From contig OW121743.1 of the NCBI GenBank assembly GCA_933228675.1, positions 90,331,998 to 90,395,997 of the forward strand: a stretch of DNA of 64,000 bases. The letters are read 5' to 3'. Below the pieces are notes generated by a model, which saw only the letters and a list, made by a program, of their open reading frames with translations, was not told the origin of the DNA and ran no database searches. This document shows positions 1 through 11,857 of the stretch, piece after piece. The position numbers and the translations under genes were made by a program. The stretch is from Stomorhina lunata. Its lineage: Eukaryota > Arthropoda > Insecta > Diptera > Rhiniidae. Each line of letters begins with the position of its first letter. The stretch's first letter is position 1.

Positions 1-258
1 AGATATTTTAATAAAATTTGTCTTGCATACTTTTAGGTTAATCTTAATAATAAAAAAAAAAAAAGGTAAACTATTTTGTAACTAATTTTTTGAAAGTTCC
101 ATGATAGTAAAATAATTTAATCTAAATGTTTTAAGAAATAAATAGATATATTAAGATTTTAAATTTTATTAAAGTTTTCGCAAAATAAATTATTTTGAAA
201 ATCCCTAAACTATATTAAATATCTGCCTAAAGGTCAAAGTTTTCGATCGATATCGAAA
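1..258. mobile_element. Family B MITE-like relic (left end beyond window)
   Basis: This stretch matches the right-hand body of the family B repeats at 27.55 kb and 39.95 kb. It has GCATACTTTTAGGTTAATC near 26, an AAGTTCC/GTAAAATAATTT section near 95-120, a TTTTATTAAA..TTTTCGCAAAATAAATTA section near 165-195, and the subterminal TTTTCGATCGATATCGAA near 240-256. The GGCCCC tip is replaced by poly-A. It contains no open frame and is a decayed non-autonomous element lying directly before a palindromic array, as other B pieces do. The left boundary cannot be seen. Confidence 0.6.
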
Positions 259-344
259 AAAAAACGAAAGAAATAAATTCGAAATGCAACTTATAGCAAA
301 AAAATATACCGTTCAATAGAACAAAGAAATATAAAGAATAAATT

Positions 345-1825
345 TCAAAAAATTTTCTATAGAAAAATTTTTGATAAAAAAAAATTCTACATTAAAATTT
401 TTGATAAAAAAAATTCTACAGGAAAATTTTTGATGAAAAAAACTTATACAGAAAAGTTTTTAATGAAAAAAATTTAAGAAAATTGTTTGATAAAAAATTT
501 AAGAACATTTTCTCAAAAAAAACCTATAAAAAATGTTCTATAGAAAAATTTTCTATAAAAAATTTTTGCATAGAAAAATTTTTGATAAAAAAATTGTCTA
601 TGCAAAAATTAAAAAAAAAACAAATTTTCTATAGAAAAAATTTTGGAAAACAATTTTCTATAGAAAAACTTTTGGTAAATAATTTTTTTTAGAAACATTT
701 TTGATAAAACAATTTTCTATAGAAAAATTTTTGATTAAGAAGTTTTTTATGGAAAGATTTTTGATAAAACAATTTTCTACAGAAATATTTTTGATAAAAA
801 AAAACAATCTTTGATAAAAAAAAAAAAAAAATTTTTATGGAAAAATTTTTGATAAAAAAATTTAAAAATGTTTTGTTATTTAAAAATTTTCTGAAAAAAA
901 AACTCCATTAAAATAATTTTTTACGAAAAAATTTTCAAAATGAAATTTAAAGAAATTGTCTGTGGAAAATTTTTGTTAAAAAAATATTCTATACAAACAT
1001 TTTTGATAAACAAATTTTCTATAGAAACATTTTTGATAAAAAAAAATTTCTATAGAAAAATTTTTGACAAAATAATTGTCTAAACAAACATTTTTGATAA
1101 ACAAATTTTCGATAAAAACATTTTGGATAAAAAAAATTTCTACACAAAAATTTTTGATAAAAATATTTTCTATAGAAATTTTGTGATAGAAAAATTTTCT
1201 ATAGAAAAATTTTTGAAAAACAATTTTCTATAGAAAAGCTTTTTATAAACAATTTTCTTTAGAAAAATTTTTGATAAAATAATTTTCTATAGGAAAATTT
1301 TTGATAAACAAATTTTAAAATATTTTGCTACTTAAAAATATTTCATTCAAAATTATTTATAGACAAATTGTCTATTAAAAAATTTTTGAAAAAAACATTT
1401 CTATAGAAAGATTTTTGATAAACAAATTTTCCATAAAAAAAAAATTGATAAACAAATTTTCTTTAGAAATATTTTTGATAAAAAAAAATTTTATAGAAAA
1501 ATTTTTGATAAAATATTTTCTATAAAAAAATTTTTGATAAAATATTTTCTATAGAAAAATTTTTGATAAAACATTTTCTATAGAAAAATTTTTGATAAAA
1601 TATATACTATAGAAAAATTTTTGATAAAAAAAATTTCTATGGAAAAATTTTTGATAAAAAAATTTCTATGGAAAAATTTTTGATCAAAAAATTTTATATA
1701 GAAAAATTTTTGATAAAGAAGTTTTCTATAGAAAAATTTTTGACAAAAAAATTTTCTATAGAAAAATTGTTGATATTGTTTTGCTATTTAAAACTTTTCT
1801 CAAAAAAACTCCATAAAAAAATTTG
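345..1825. repeat. Palindromic minisatellite array 1
   Basis: Degenerate tandem units of about 28-31 bp carry the palindrome TTTTCTATAGAAAA separated by TTTTTGATAAAA-like spacers. The units are diverged, with many single-base changes and A-run length changes. A block with TTTTGTTATTTAAAAATTTT followed by AAAACTCCAT occurs near 862-910 and again near 1770-1815, so part of the array was duplicated at a larger period. The Lys/Phe/Ile/Glu-rich open frames at 483-692 and 1668-1964 are translations of this repeat and not genes. Confidence 0.93.
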
Positions 1826-1829
1826 TATA

Positions 1830-1890
1830 GAAATAACCGAAAATTATCTCAAAAATATATCTGAAATCGATCGATTTGAAAACGATCGTT
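1830..1890. repeat. Single arm of the family D hairpin
   Basis: The sequence AAATAACCGAAAATTA followed by AAATCGATCGATTTGAAAA matches the right arm of the 52-bp inverted repeat at 44.99-45.17 kb. Only one arm is present here. It sits at the edge of array 1, which suggests it is a boundary piece of an element that carries these arrays. Confidence 0.6.
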
Positions 1891-1930
1891 TATATCTCAG
1901 AAACTTTATGACCGATTTGTTCAATTTCTT

Positions 1931-3539
1931 CCGTAGCAACTGTTATATCGATTTATATTTATAAATTATCAAATTTATTTCAATATTAGCTACATACTAA
2001 AAATTTGTCAATTTATTTTAATATATTTTTTTTATTTTCTTTATAGGTACGTGAAGTTATCAAAAATGTTCTTAAATAATATTATGGTAATTATTCAAAA
2101 TTTTCTTGGAAACCTTCGATTAACTTTTCTGCCCTCTTTTGCATTTAAAAACAATTAGAGTAAAATAATCTCAACAGAATCTTGTATAGTTTTCCCATAT
2201 CTTGTATTTAACCCTTTTATAGCTTAAAACGAAATCAATATGAAAAAATCTTTGTTTATATATATATATATATTTTTACATTTGTTAAAACTTTTGTGAT
2301 ACCCAAGCCAAACTTCTTTAAAAAAACCAGAACTTAGTACAACACTCCACTTGTTTTTTTACTATTCATTTTCCACATATCCTTAAAATGTTTTCTCTGC
2401 TTTGTTTTCACCACATAAACCTTAAATGTCCTTGTGGGGAATTGGAAGAGTAGAGCAAAAAAAAATTATAACAAAAAAAAAACACACTAAACTAACACTT
2501 ATATGGCAACATTTACACACATATTTACAAAAGCATACATACATATGCATTTAACTTATGAATATCGTGAAAACTAGGCTCACAGGAAACATGCGAACCC
2601 ACAACTCAAGCATCATAAACTTTCCAACACTCGCCATGTGGACCTCAAAGGAAGCATGCGTTGAATGTGGAATAAAGATTATACACTAGAGGCTTAAAAC
2701 AATAGTAGTGATGGCTGTTGGTAAATAAGTAGCTAAAGAAGCTAAAGAAAAATATTGTAGCAAAATCTTTAGTTGGAAAAATGTTAAGAAATTTCAAGGG
2801 AAATAGGTTAAGTCATGAGTAATTTTCTTTAGTTTAACCTCAATAATAATAAGAGAAAAGTTTTAAAGAGTTTTCTTTAATCATTAAGTCATAATTGAAT
2901 ATCCTTGAAATAAATGATTGAGAAGAAAAATTGTTAAGGAAAAATTTAAAAAATTATTAATTAAGTTAAATCGCATTTAAGATAAAATGGTTGATTTTAT
3001 ATTTTTTCAACATTTTTACTTCTTGGTTTAAAATTTTCTAAAAAATTATTAAATTTATTTTAATAATTTAATTTTAAATTTCCCTTTGCCAAATATTATA
3101 TAAAACCTCAAAAAATATCTGTCGAAACCAAATGTTTCCATTTCAACGCCATTTTAAAAATATATGTATTGAAATGTTCATGGGTTTCGGTGCCAACCAA
3201 CTGTTGAAATAAATTTCACATTCAAATGCTTGACGTAATATGTCAGCAACGTTTGCAATAAAAATTTTGGCCAAAAAGAAATCTTAGCTGACAAAACCTT
3301 TTTTTTGACAATCCAACAATAAAAACAAGTAACAATTTCACTAGCAATTGACAAAAGAGCATACGGAAATAGAAAAATGAAATTTTCTAACTAGAAAAAT
3401 TGATTTTAAATATAAAATTGCGAAAAGGGAAGGGACTATCGAAAAATGATGAAGGGATAGAAATGTGTGGAAAAATAAAGCTATAGTACCCCAAAATTAA
3501 TATAAATCGAAATTATTGTGATTTACTTAAAATATAATT
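1931..3539. other. AT-rich stretch without recognised genes
   Basis: I see no gene here. There is a short (TA)n run near 2257-2275 and an ACATACATACATATGCAT microsatellite near 2532-2550. The remainder appears single-copy within the window. Confidence 0.6.
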
Positions 3540-5335
3540 TATACAAAAAAAAATGTAAAAATATTTTATAAAAATATTTTTTTGAAGAAAAATGTTCGAT
3601 GAAAAAATTTTTCTATAGAAACATTTTTGATAAAAATATTTTTCCATAGAAAAAATTTCGTTAAAAATATTTTCGATAAAAATAATTTTTCTATAGAAAA
3701 ATTTTCGATAGAAATATTTTTCTATAGAAAAATTTTTGATAGAAATATTTTTCTATAGAAAAATTTTCGATAGAAATATTTTTCTATAGAAAAATTTTCG
3801 ATAGAAATATTTTTCTATAGAAAAATTTTCCATACAAATATTTTTCTATAGAAAAATTTTCCATAGAAATATTTTTCTATAGAAAAATTTTCTATAGAAA
3901 TATTTTCGATCGAAATATTTTTCTATAGAAAAATTTTCGATAGAAATATTTTTCTATAGAAAAATTTTCGATAGAAATATTTTTCTATAGAAAAATTTTC
4001 GATAGAAAAATTTTTCTATAGAAAAATTTTCGATAGAAATATTTTTCTGTAGAAAAATTTTCGATAGAAATATTTTTCTATAGAAAAATTTTCGATAGAA
4101 ATATTTTTCTATAGAAAAATTTTCGATAGAAATATTTTTCTATAGAAAAATTTTCGATAGAAATATTTTTCTATAGAAAAATTTTCGATTGAAATATTTT
4201 TCTATAGAAAAATGTTCCAGAAAAATATTTTTCTATAGAAAAATTTTCGACAAAAATATTTTTCTATAGAAAAATGTTCCAGAAAAATATTTTTCTATAG
4301 AAAACTTTTCGATAAAAATATTTTTTTATAGGAAAATTTTCGATAAAAAATTTTTCTATAGAAAATTTTTCGATAAAAAAAAATTTCTATGGAAAAATTT
4401 TCGATAAAAAAATGTTTCTATAGAAAATTTTTCGATAAAATAAATTTTCTATAGAAAAATTTTCGATAAAAAAAATGTTTCTATAGAAAAATTTTCGATA
4501 AAAAAATTTTTCTATAGATAAATTTTCGATACAAAAATTTTTCTATAGAAAAATTTTCGATAGAAATATTTTTCTATAGAAAAATTTTCGATAGAAATAC
4601 TTTTCTATAGAAAAATTTTGAATGAAAATATTTTCCATAGAAAAATTTTAGATACAAATATTTTCCGTCAAAAAATTTTAGATAAAAATATTTTCCGTAG
4701 AAAAATTTTAGATAAAAATATTTTTCTATAAAAATATTGGATAAAAATATTTTTCTATAAAAATATTGGATAGAAATATTTTTCTAGAAAAAAATTTTCG
4801 GTAAAAATATTTTTCTATAGAAAAATTTTCGATAAAAATATTTTTCTATAGAAAAATTTTCGATAAAAATATTTTTCTATAGAAAAATTTTCTATAAAAA
4901 TATTTTTCTATAGAAAAATTTTCGATAAAAATATTTTTCTATAGAAAAATTTTCGATAAAAATATTTTTCTATAGAAAAATTTTCGATAAAAATATTTTT
5001 CTGTAGAAAAATTTTCGGTAAAAATATATTTCTGTAGAAAAATTTTCGATAAAAATATTTTTCTATAGAAAAATTTTCGATAAAAATATTTTTCTATAGA
5101 AAAATTTTCGATAAAATTATTTTTCTATCGAAAGATTTTTGATAAAGATATTTTTTATAGAAAAATTTGCGATTAAAAAATTTTTCTATCAAAAAATGTT
5201 TGATGAAAATTTTTTTTTAAGGAAAAATTTTTGATGAAAATTTTTTATAAAAAAATATTTTTCTTTCCTTTTTTCTATAGAAAACTTTTTGATTAAAAAT
5301 TTTTTCTACAGAAAAATTTTTGAATAAAAAAAACT
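3540..5335. repeat. Palindromic minisatellite array 2 (31-bp unit)
   Basis: Tandem 31-bp units combine TTTTTCTATAGAAAAA (16 bp, palindromic) with TTTTCGATAGAAATA (15 bp). The core from about 3690 to 4200 and again from 4800 to 5130 is fairly uniform, while both edges are degenerate. In the second half the spacer changes to TTTTCGATAAAAATA. Some units near 4211 and 4271 have GTTCCAGAAAAATA instead, a local two-unit variant. No coding content. Confidence 0.95.
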
Positions 5336-7067
5336 ATCTTCTTCCAAAGAAAATAACCCAAAACTCGACAGCCTAAAAGTATACAATCAAATTTTCTACA
5401 AAATTTTTAATTAGAATTGACTGTGGAAAACTGTTCCTTTTTTATCGTATCGATTAAGGCCCGAAATTGTTACTTTTTTGTTATGTGGACGGGGGGAAAA
5501 GTTATAGTTCAAAGTTCTAGCACTTGAGGAACTTAATATTAATTAAAGCTTTGTTCATTATAAAAAAAGATTCAATGAAAATATATAATTCTTAAATATT
5601 CAAAACATGTATTCTTAACAGAATTGACATAACATGAAACCATTTTCATGTATTCTGCTAATTTGAAACAAATCTTTGGGGACTTTTTCATAAACTTGTA
5701 AAAAGGAAATTAGTTTTCACTAATTGTTATTATCAAATCGTGTGGAGAAAAGAAATGTTACAGAAAATACTTCACCCTTCTTTATTGCAAAAACCCACGT
5801 ACAAGCCAAGCCAACATTTTCAATTACTATTAGCAGCAACATTTACATCCAAAAAGGAAGGGGTCTTTTGAAAATATAGAAAAAAAACATGATAACAAAT
5901 ATTTTCCTTCAAATTCTTTCAACAATTTAAAATTTGAGAAGCTATTAAGTTTTCTTTAACAAATTTCTTTTAAATTTACAAAACGAAAAGAAATTCTTCT
6001 GCTAACTATTTTAGTTTTTTTGATGTTTATTATTATGTTTCCAAACCTTTTTTTATAGACAACAATTTACATGAATTTTCTTTTTCATTTAATTTTATTA
6101 TTTTTTTTTTTTTGTTTTTCATTTTCTCTTCACCCAACACTTTGCCATCTGACTTGACATAAATGTCATTTTGTCACCGTTAAAGTGAAATTGTACATGA
6201 ATTTAGTTTTTCTAGTGTCGCTTCCTTTTACTCTAACTAATACTTTGTGTCTATGTGTATATGTATGTGTTTAGTTTCCTCTCTAACACTAACATCAATT
6301 CTAAATTGTTATTTTTTGTTGTTATTTTATTGTCAAACGACTAAAATATTCTTGTTATTTTTTTAGTTTCATTATTTTTCCAGTTGTTTAAGGCAAATTG
6401 TCATTGTCTGGCCATTAGCGTTGTTAGAGCAATTTCCATTTTTTTCGTTTTTTTTTTTTTGTTTTTTGTTACAACATATTCAGTTTTTATTGTTAGGGAT
6501 TTTGTTTCGAAACATTGTTTTTGTTGTTGTTGTTATCTAACACATCTCTTTAGACTCATCAAAATGTTTGTTGTATACATTTTCATTTAAAATTTATTTG
6601 TCAGCAACTGGATGTTATTGTGTGGGAGTATGTGTTTGTGTGTATTAGTGTTAAATGTGGGTATTTTGGGTAAAAAGTATTTTTTCTGGATTAGCTAAAA
6701 GTATCTAGTGTTTGCAAATTGTAGCAGTGCTGATTTTTATTTTTCTATTTTGGTTGAGGGAGCGGGTTTCCTGTGGAGTAGACTAACGATGTGTCAATAA
6801 ATTGACAAATTTTTTGCCATTTGTTTAAGAGCTTTTTTCTCTCTAAGCTTTGTTGTAACTTACATTGGCCAATTTTGTTTGATTTAAAGCATACATTTTT
6901 TGTTTCAAGTTTTAAAATACAAAATTTGTATAAATTTAAAATTTTTCTAAAATAAAAATTTAGGTAAAATAATTGGAATTAAAATTTATGAGATTTTTGA
7001 TTTTGTCATATAAAGGGATAAATACAAAAATAAAATATGGAAGTTTGCCTATGACAGATTTTGTGTG
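5336..7067. other. AT-rich stretch without recognised genes
   Basis: No gene supported. The stretch includes long T runs (near 6097-6113 and 6446-6461), a GTT microsatellite near 6510-6530 and GT-rich patches near 6240-6275 and 6620-6660. One piece near 5365-5385 has the dispersed motif as CCTAAAAGTATACAATC. Confidence 0.55.
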
Positions 7068-7175
7068 GGTATTGTGGCGTAGTTGGATAGCACGTCGACT
7101 ACAAAGCACCAGAGTTCACAATTACCACAGCATACTCCATCAGCCATAAGACGCCGTCGATGTTAAAGAAATAAA
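7068..7175 (+). repeat. tRNA-derived SINE relic
   Basis: GTAGTTGGATAGCACGTCGAC resembles a tRNA D-arm/box A, and about 30 bp later GTTCACAATTACC is a decayed box B. The body, with CAGCCATAAGACGCCGTCGA near 7141-7160, is matched on the opposite strand at about 33.88-33.92 kb (TCGACAGCGTGTTATGGC). Two copies with a shared head and body in opposite orientations support a SINE rather than a tRNA gene. No cloverleaf can be folded reliably. Confidence 0.6.
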
Positions 7176-7224
7176 AATGGATGTAAGACAAAAAGACAAC
7201 AAATGGCCCAACTTCAATGTTCTA

Positions 7225-8045
7225 ATTATAGAAAATTTTTCTATAGAAAAATTTTCGATAAAAAAATTTTTCTATAGAAAAATTTTCGATAAAAAAATTA
7301 TTCTATAGAAAAATTTTCGATAAAAAAATTTTTCTATAGAAAAATTTTCGATAAAAAAATTTTTCTATAGAAAAATTTTCGATAAAAAAATTTTTCTATA
7401 GAAAAATTTTCGATAAAAAAATTTTTCTATAGAAAAATTTTCGATAAAAAAAAATTTTCTATAGAAAAATTTTCGATACAAATTTTCTATAGAAAAATTT
7501 TCGATAAAAAATTTTTCTATAAAGAAATTTTTCTATAGAAAAATTTTCGATAAAAAATTTTTTTATCGAAAATTTTTTTTCTATAGAAAAATTTTCGATA
7601 AAAAAATTTTTCTATAGAAGAATTTTCGATAAAAAAAAATTTTCTATAGAAAAATTTTCGATAAAAAAATTTTTCTATAGAAAAATTTTCGATAAAAAAA
7701 ATTTTTCTATAGAAAAATTTTCGATAAAAAAAATTTTTCTATAGAAAAATTTTCGATAAAAAAAATTTTTCTATAGAAAAATTTTCGATAAAAAAAATTT
7801 TTCTATAGAAAAATTTTCGATAAAAAAAATTTTTCTATAAACAAATTTTCGATAAAAAAATTTTTCTATAGAAAAATTTTCGATACAAATTTTCTATAGA
7901 AAAATTTTCGATAAAAAATTTTTCTATAAAGAAATTTTTCTATAGAAAAATTTTCGATAAAAAATTTTTTTATCGAAAATTTTTCCATAGAAAATTTTTT
8001 GATAAAAAAATTTTTCTGTAGAAAAATTTTCGGTAAAAAATGTTT
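7225..8045. repeat. Palindromic minisatellite array 3 (31-bp unit)
   Basis: Uniform units of TTTTTCTATAGAAAAA plus TTTTCGATAAAAAAA. A distinctive block beginning CGATACAAATTTTC at about 7474 recurs at about 7881, including a TATAAAGAAATTTT variant and a TTTTTTTATCGAAAAT inversion of the spacer. That gives a higher-order repeat of about 407 bp. The 72-codon open frame on the minus strand (7866-8084) is repeat translation. Confidence 0.95.
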
Positions 8046-8164
8046 CATTATTTGGGAATTACGACAAGTGAAAAGATCGAGCAAAACGAGTAATAAGAGA
8101 ATACACAGTCAATTAAACGTAGTGATGTTCGATAAAACTCAATGAGTTAAATTGATGATTATCT

Positions 8165-8242
8165 CTGCAATTTGACAACTCGACTGTGGTCGAGGGCGTT
8201 AAGTGCTGATGACGTCCTGCGGTGGGACAGAAATTGCAATCC
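8165..8242 (+). repeat. Possible tRNA-Ser/Leu-like SINE head
   Basis: GTGGTCGAGGGCGTTAAGTG resembles the box A region of Ser/Leu-type tRNAs, followed after about 30 bp by AAATTGCAATCCA, a weak box B. It is GC-richer than its surroundings. The match is partial, so this could be chance. Confidence 0.3.
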
Positions 8243-8354
8243 ACTATCCGAGTTCAAAAATAATTTTTTTAGTTTTTCTCCACATTATAACTTTCAAATT
8301 TTCGAATTAATAATTTGAAAATTAAAAATGAACTCAAGCCTGTTAAATCATAAT

Positions 8355-9104
8355 TTTTCAAAAAGTTTTTCTATACAAATATTTTCGACAAAAAAATTTT
8401 CGATAAGAAAATTTTTGTATAGAAATATTTTCGATAAAAAAATTTTTCTATAGAAATATTTTCAATAAAAAATTTTTCTATAGAAAAATTTTCTACAAAA
8501 AAATGTTTCTATAGAAAAATTTTCGAAAAAAAAATGTTCAAAAATTAATCGAAAGAGTTTTTTCTAAATAAAAATTTTCGATAAAAAAAATTTTCTATAG
8601 AAAAATTTTTGATAAAAAATTTTTCTGTAGAAAAATTTTGTTATAGTGAATTTTCTATAGAAAAATTTTGCTATAGAAAATTTTTTTTATCGAAAATTTT
8701 TTTAAAAAAATTTGTGTATCGAAAATTTTGAAATAGAAAAAATTTTTTGTCGAAAATTTAGATAAAAAAAAATTTTCTATAGAAAAGTTTTCGATAAAAA
8801 TATTTTTCTGTAAAAAAATTATTGAAAAAAAATTTTGACAAAAAACATTTTTCTATAAAAAAATTTTTCTACAGAAATTTTCGATAAAAAACATTTTTGA
8901 TAGAAATATTTTTCTGTAGAAACATTTTCAATTATCTATAGAAAAATTTTGCTATAGAAATTTTTTTTATCGAAAATTTTTTAAAAAAAATTTGTGTATC
9001 GAAAATTTTGAAATAGAAAAAATTTTTTGTCGAAAATTTAGATAAAAAAAAATTTTCTATAGAAAAGTTTTCGATAAAAATATTTTTCTGTAAAAAAATT
9101 ATTG
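8355..9104. repeat. Palindromic array 4, left part, with 281-bp duplication
   Basis: Degenerate CTATAGAAAA/TTTTCGATAAAA units. From about 8655 a complex block (TTTTGCTATAGAAA, TTTGTGTATCGAAAATTTTG, TTTTTTGTCGAAAATTTAG) is repeated from about 8936 with a period near 281 bp. The second copy is broken at 9104 by the large inverted repeat and resumes at 11,538. Confidence 0.88.
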
Positions 9105-11368
9105 AAAACAAGTAAGAGTGGTATATTCGGCTTTGCCGAATCTTGGATACCCTTCACCAATGGTGTTCCAAAAGAAAAATACAAAATCGTAAGAATATAT
9201 TGATAATTATATAGTTTCTGATTACTGACTTAGTTGAGCCCCACACAAATGCTTCATATGTATATTAATTTTCTTTTGTTCATACTAAATGTAATTCCTA
9301 GCAATATTTGGTTATACTAGAATTATATGCAAAGAATCTTTAAAATTAAGAGTCGGAAAACGAAAAGCTTTTTGGTGGCGTCATCATCTAAAATAGTTAT
9401 GGACCCAAATGTTAGGTTGGGCAGGTGGCTGATGTCGAAGGCAGCGTCACTTCGATTCTAAAGTGATATGTGTCTATTTTACGAACATTTGATAAAGTTC
9501 GATAGACCAGATAAACCATGCAGAAAAGATGCTTCAAAATGTAGATGCCCTTAGATTTGCAAAAGCACATCGATTTGATGAAGATGTACTTTAATTCATA
9601 CGAATTGTCCAACTATTAAAAGTTTATGATTAGTTATGTAAAATTCTGAACTGATTTAGGTCAAAGCTTTAACAATGATTGTCAATGTATACAAGCCTTA
9701 GAATTATAAGGTAAACACTCATAGTTTTAGATACATACGTGAAATATATAGCTTTTAAATGAATGGAATCAACTTTGGCGGAAAATTTATTGAAGATTTA
9801 CTTATTAATCTGAAGTTAGTTAACTTATTAAGATGAATACTTCAACAATAATATTTGAGATCTATTGTTCTTTCGATCTGTCCGATGAATGTGTGGAAAG
9901 TTTTGCTCTAGTTCTTTGTGCAATTATAATATGATTTAATTTGTCAGCATTAAAGTAATTCCCGGTCGGGGTTATATGGGAGATAACAGTAAATGTGAAC
10001 CGAGCTCGCCCATTTTCAATGCCGAACTTTTCAAGAGATCAGAAATACTTTTGTCAAATGTTGTCCCTCTAGAAAGTTTATTTTAGGCGCTATCGCCCTG
10101 AATAACGATATTGTACAACGTCTTTATACTAAATGTCATCATCGTATCTATTATAATAGATAGATAATTATAATTAATTAGCTAATTAGATAATTATAAT
10201 TTGTCATTTATTAGCTACTAAGAGATTGCCTTAGGCGAAGTTATACGGGAGCAATAGTCAAACGTGAACGGATTTCTCCCAATTGCAATTAAACAATTTA
10301 AATTTTCGTTGATATGTGAGATACATACATACATATGTAGGTTTTGAACGGATATCATGTACTTAGCTGCATTTTAGTACTTCCTAGGAATAAAATTAAG
10401 ATAAATGCAGTGTGTCTGTCTGCTAAAATCAGATTTGTGGAGCTCCTGGAAGGTATACCCATATGCATTTTACACAAAATTTTAGGATATCGTCCCACCC
10501 TGAGCTCCAAAAACTTGACTACAACAGAAAAAAGGACAGACAGGTAGACCAACGGACGGACAGACAGGTAGACGGACGGACGGACGTCGCGAAATCGATT
10601 CTCCTGCCGATTCTGAGACGATCGGTACAACTTAAATGTTATTCATAATCAGATTTGTGGAGTTTATATCAGATTTTAGGAAATCCTCCCACAAAGAACG
10701 CTGTCAAATTTCATCGCAATCGGTCCATAAACACCTGAGATATCGCTGAAACAATACTTACAAAATGTCAACAAAATTTCTTAGACACGTACTTTGGGCA
10801 ATTTGCTGTACATCACAAGTAGTGTCTTGGCGATATCTCAGTTGTTTATGGACCGCTTTTGATAAAATTTTATAATGTGCTTGGCGGGGGAATTTCCTAA
10901 AATCTGATATAAAATTTATGTATGTCCGTGCTCCAGGAGGATGGTTTTTCCTATTTCTGCATTTCATTTTTTCAACAAACATTCTCTAACGCGTACTTTG
11001 GGCAATTTGCGATACATCAAATTTAGTGTTTTGGCTGTATCTCAGTTGTTTATAGACCGATTTTGCTCAAATTTTACAGAGTGCTTTAGGGAACCATTTC
11101 CTACAATCTGATATATAATATATTATCACATGTACACCAGGAGTATCTTGTTTTTCTTATTATTTAAAAGTGTGTTTCAATCAAAAATTTTTAAATTTTC
11201 GTCTAATTTTTGGTATTTTTCCGATATTTTCGGTGTTTATAAACCGATTTTAATGAAATTTAATAGCGTTCATTGCGGGAGAATTTCCTAAAATCTGATA
11301 TATAATTTATGTAGATCCATCCTCCAGGGGCTTCAGAAACTTGATTTCAACAGACAGACAGACAGACG

Positions 11369-11400
<32 letters not shown>

Positions 11401-11537
11401 GACATCGCTTAATCGATTCTCCTCCCGATTCTGAGTCGATCGGTATAATTTTTATGGGATCTACGATCACTAATAAAAAAATTACAAACGGAATCACAAA
11501 CTTATAATACCCTTTCACCTATTGGTGAAGGGTATAA
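9105..11537 (-). mobile_element. DINE/Helentron-like element, left arm of inverted repeat
   Basis: This 2,433-bp non-autonomous element is the mirror image of 11,689-14,121 (x pairs with 23226 - x). Read on the minus strand it starts ATACCCTTCACCAATAGGTG, has a GTCT/GTCC microsatellite after GAATCGATTAAGCGATGTCC, several internal repeats containing ATCAGATTTTAGGAAAT and GGTCCATAAACAACTGAGA, and ends with a hairpin (ATTCGGC-loop-GCCGAAT) shortly before CTTG. These traits fit INE-1/DINE-1-type Helitron relatives as I recall them. No transposase or Rep/helicase frame is present; frames of 61-91 codons occur as mirrored pairs in both arms. It interrupts the second copy of the 281-bp array duplication, inside an A-run. 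Confidence 0.8.
11343..11405. repeat. (CAGA)n/(CGGA)n microsatellite in left arm
   Basis: Tetranucleotide CAGA/CGGA repeats. The mirror (GTCT/GTCC)n copy lies at about 11,822-11,876. The order of CAGA and CGGA steps is the same in both arms, which is unexpected for a fast-changing microsatellite unless the arms are very young or corrected against each other. Confidence 0.9.
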
Positions 11538-11688
11538 AAAAAATTTTTGACAAAAAACAGTTTTCTATAAAAAAATTTTTCTACAGAAATTTTCGATAAA
11601 AAACATTTTTGATAGAAATATTTTTCTGTAGAAACATTTTCAATAATAATATCTTTGATAAAAAAATTTTCTATAGAAAATTTGTTTA
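11538..11688. repeat. Spacer of the large inverted repeat: resident array 4 DNA
   Basis: These 151 bp are CTATAGAAAA-type array sequence. The first 105 bp or so continue the interrupted 281-bp duplication: TTTTTGACAAAAAACAGTTT, a CTACAGAAATTTTCGATAAAA stretch and CTGTAGAAACATTTTCAAT match 8831-8934. It is therefore host array DNA lying between two inserted elements. Confidence 0.85.
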
Positions 11689-11825
11689 TTATACCCTTCA
11701 CCAATAGGTGAAAGGGTATTATAAGTTTGTGATTCCGTTTGTAATTTTTTTATTAGTGATCGTAGATCCCATAAAAATTATACCGATCGACTCAGAATCG
11801 GGAGGAGAATCGATTAAGCGATGTC

Positions 11826-11857
<32 letters not shown>

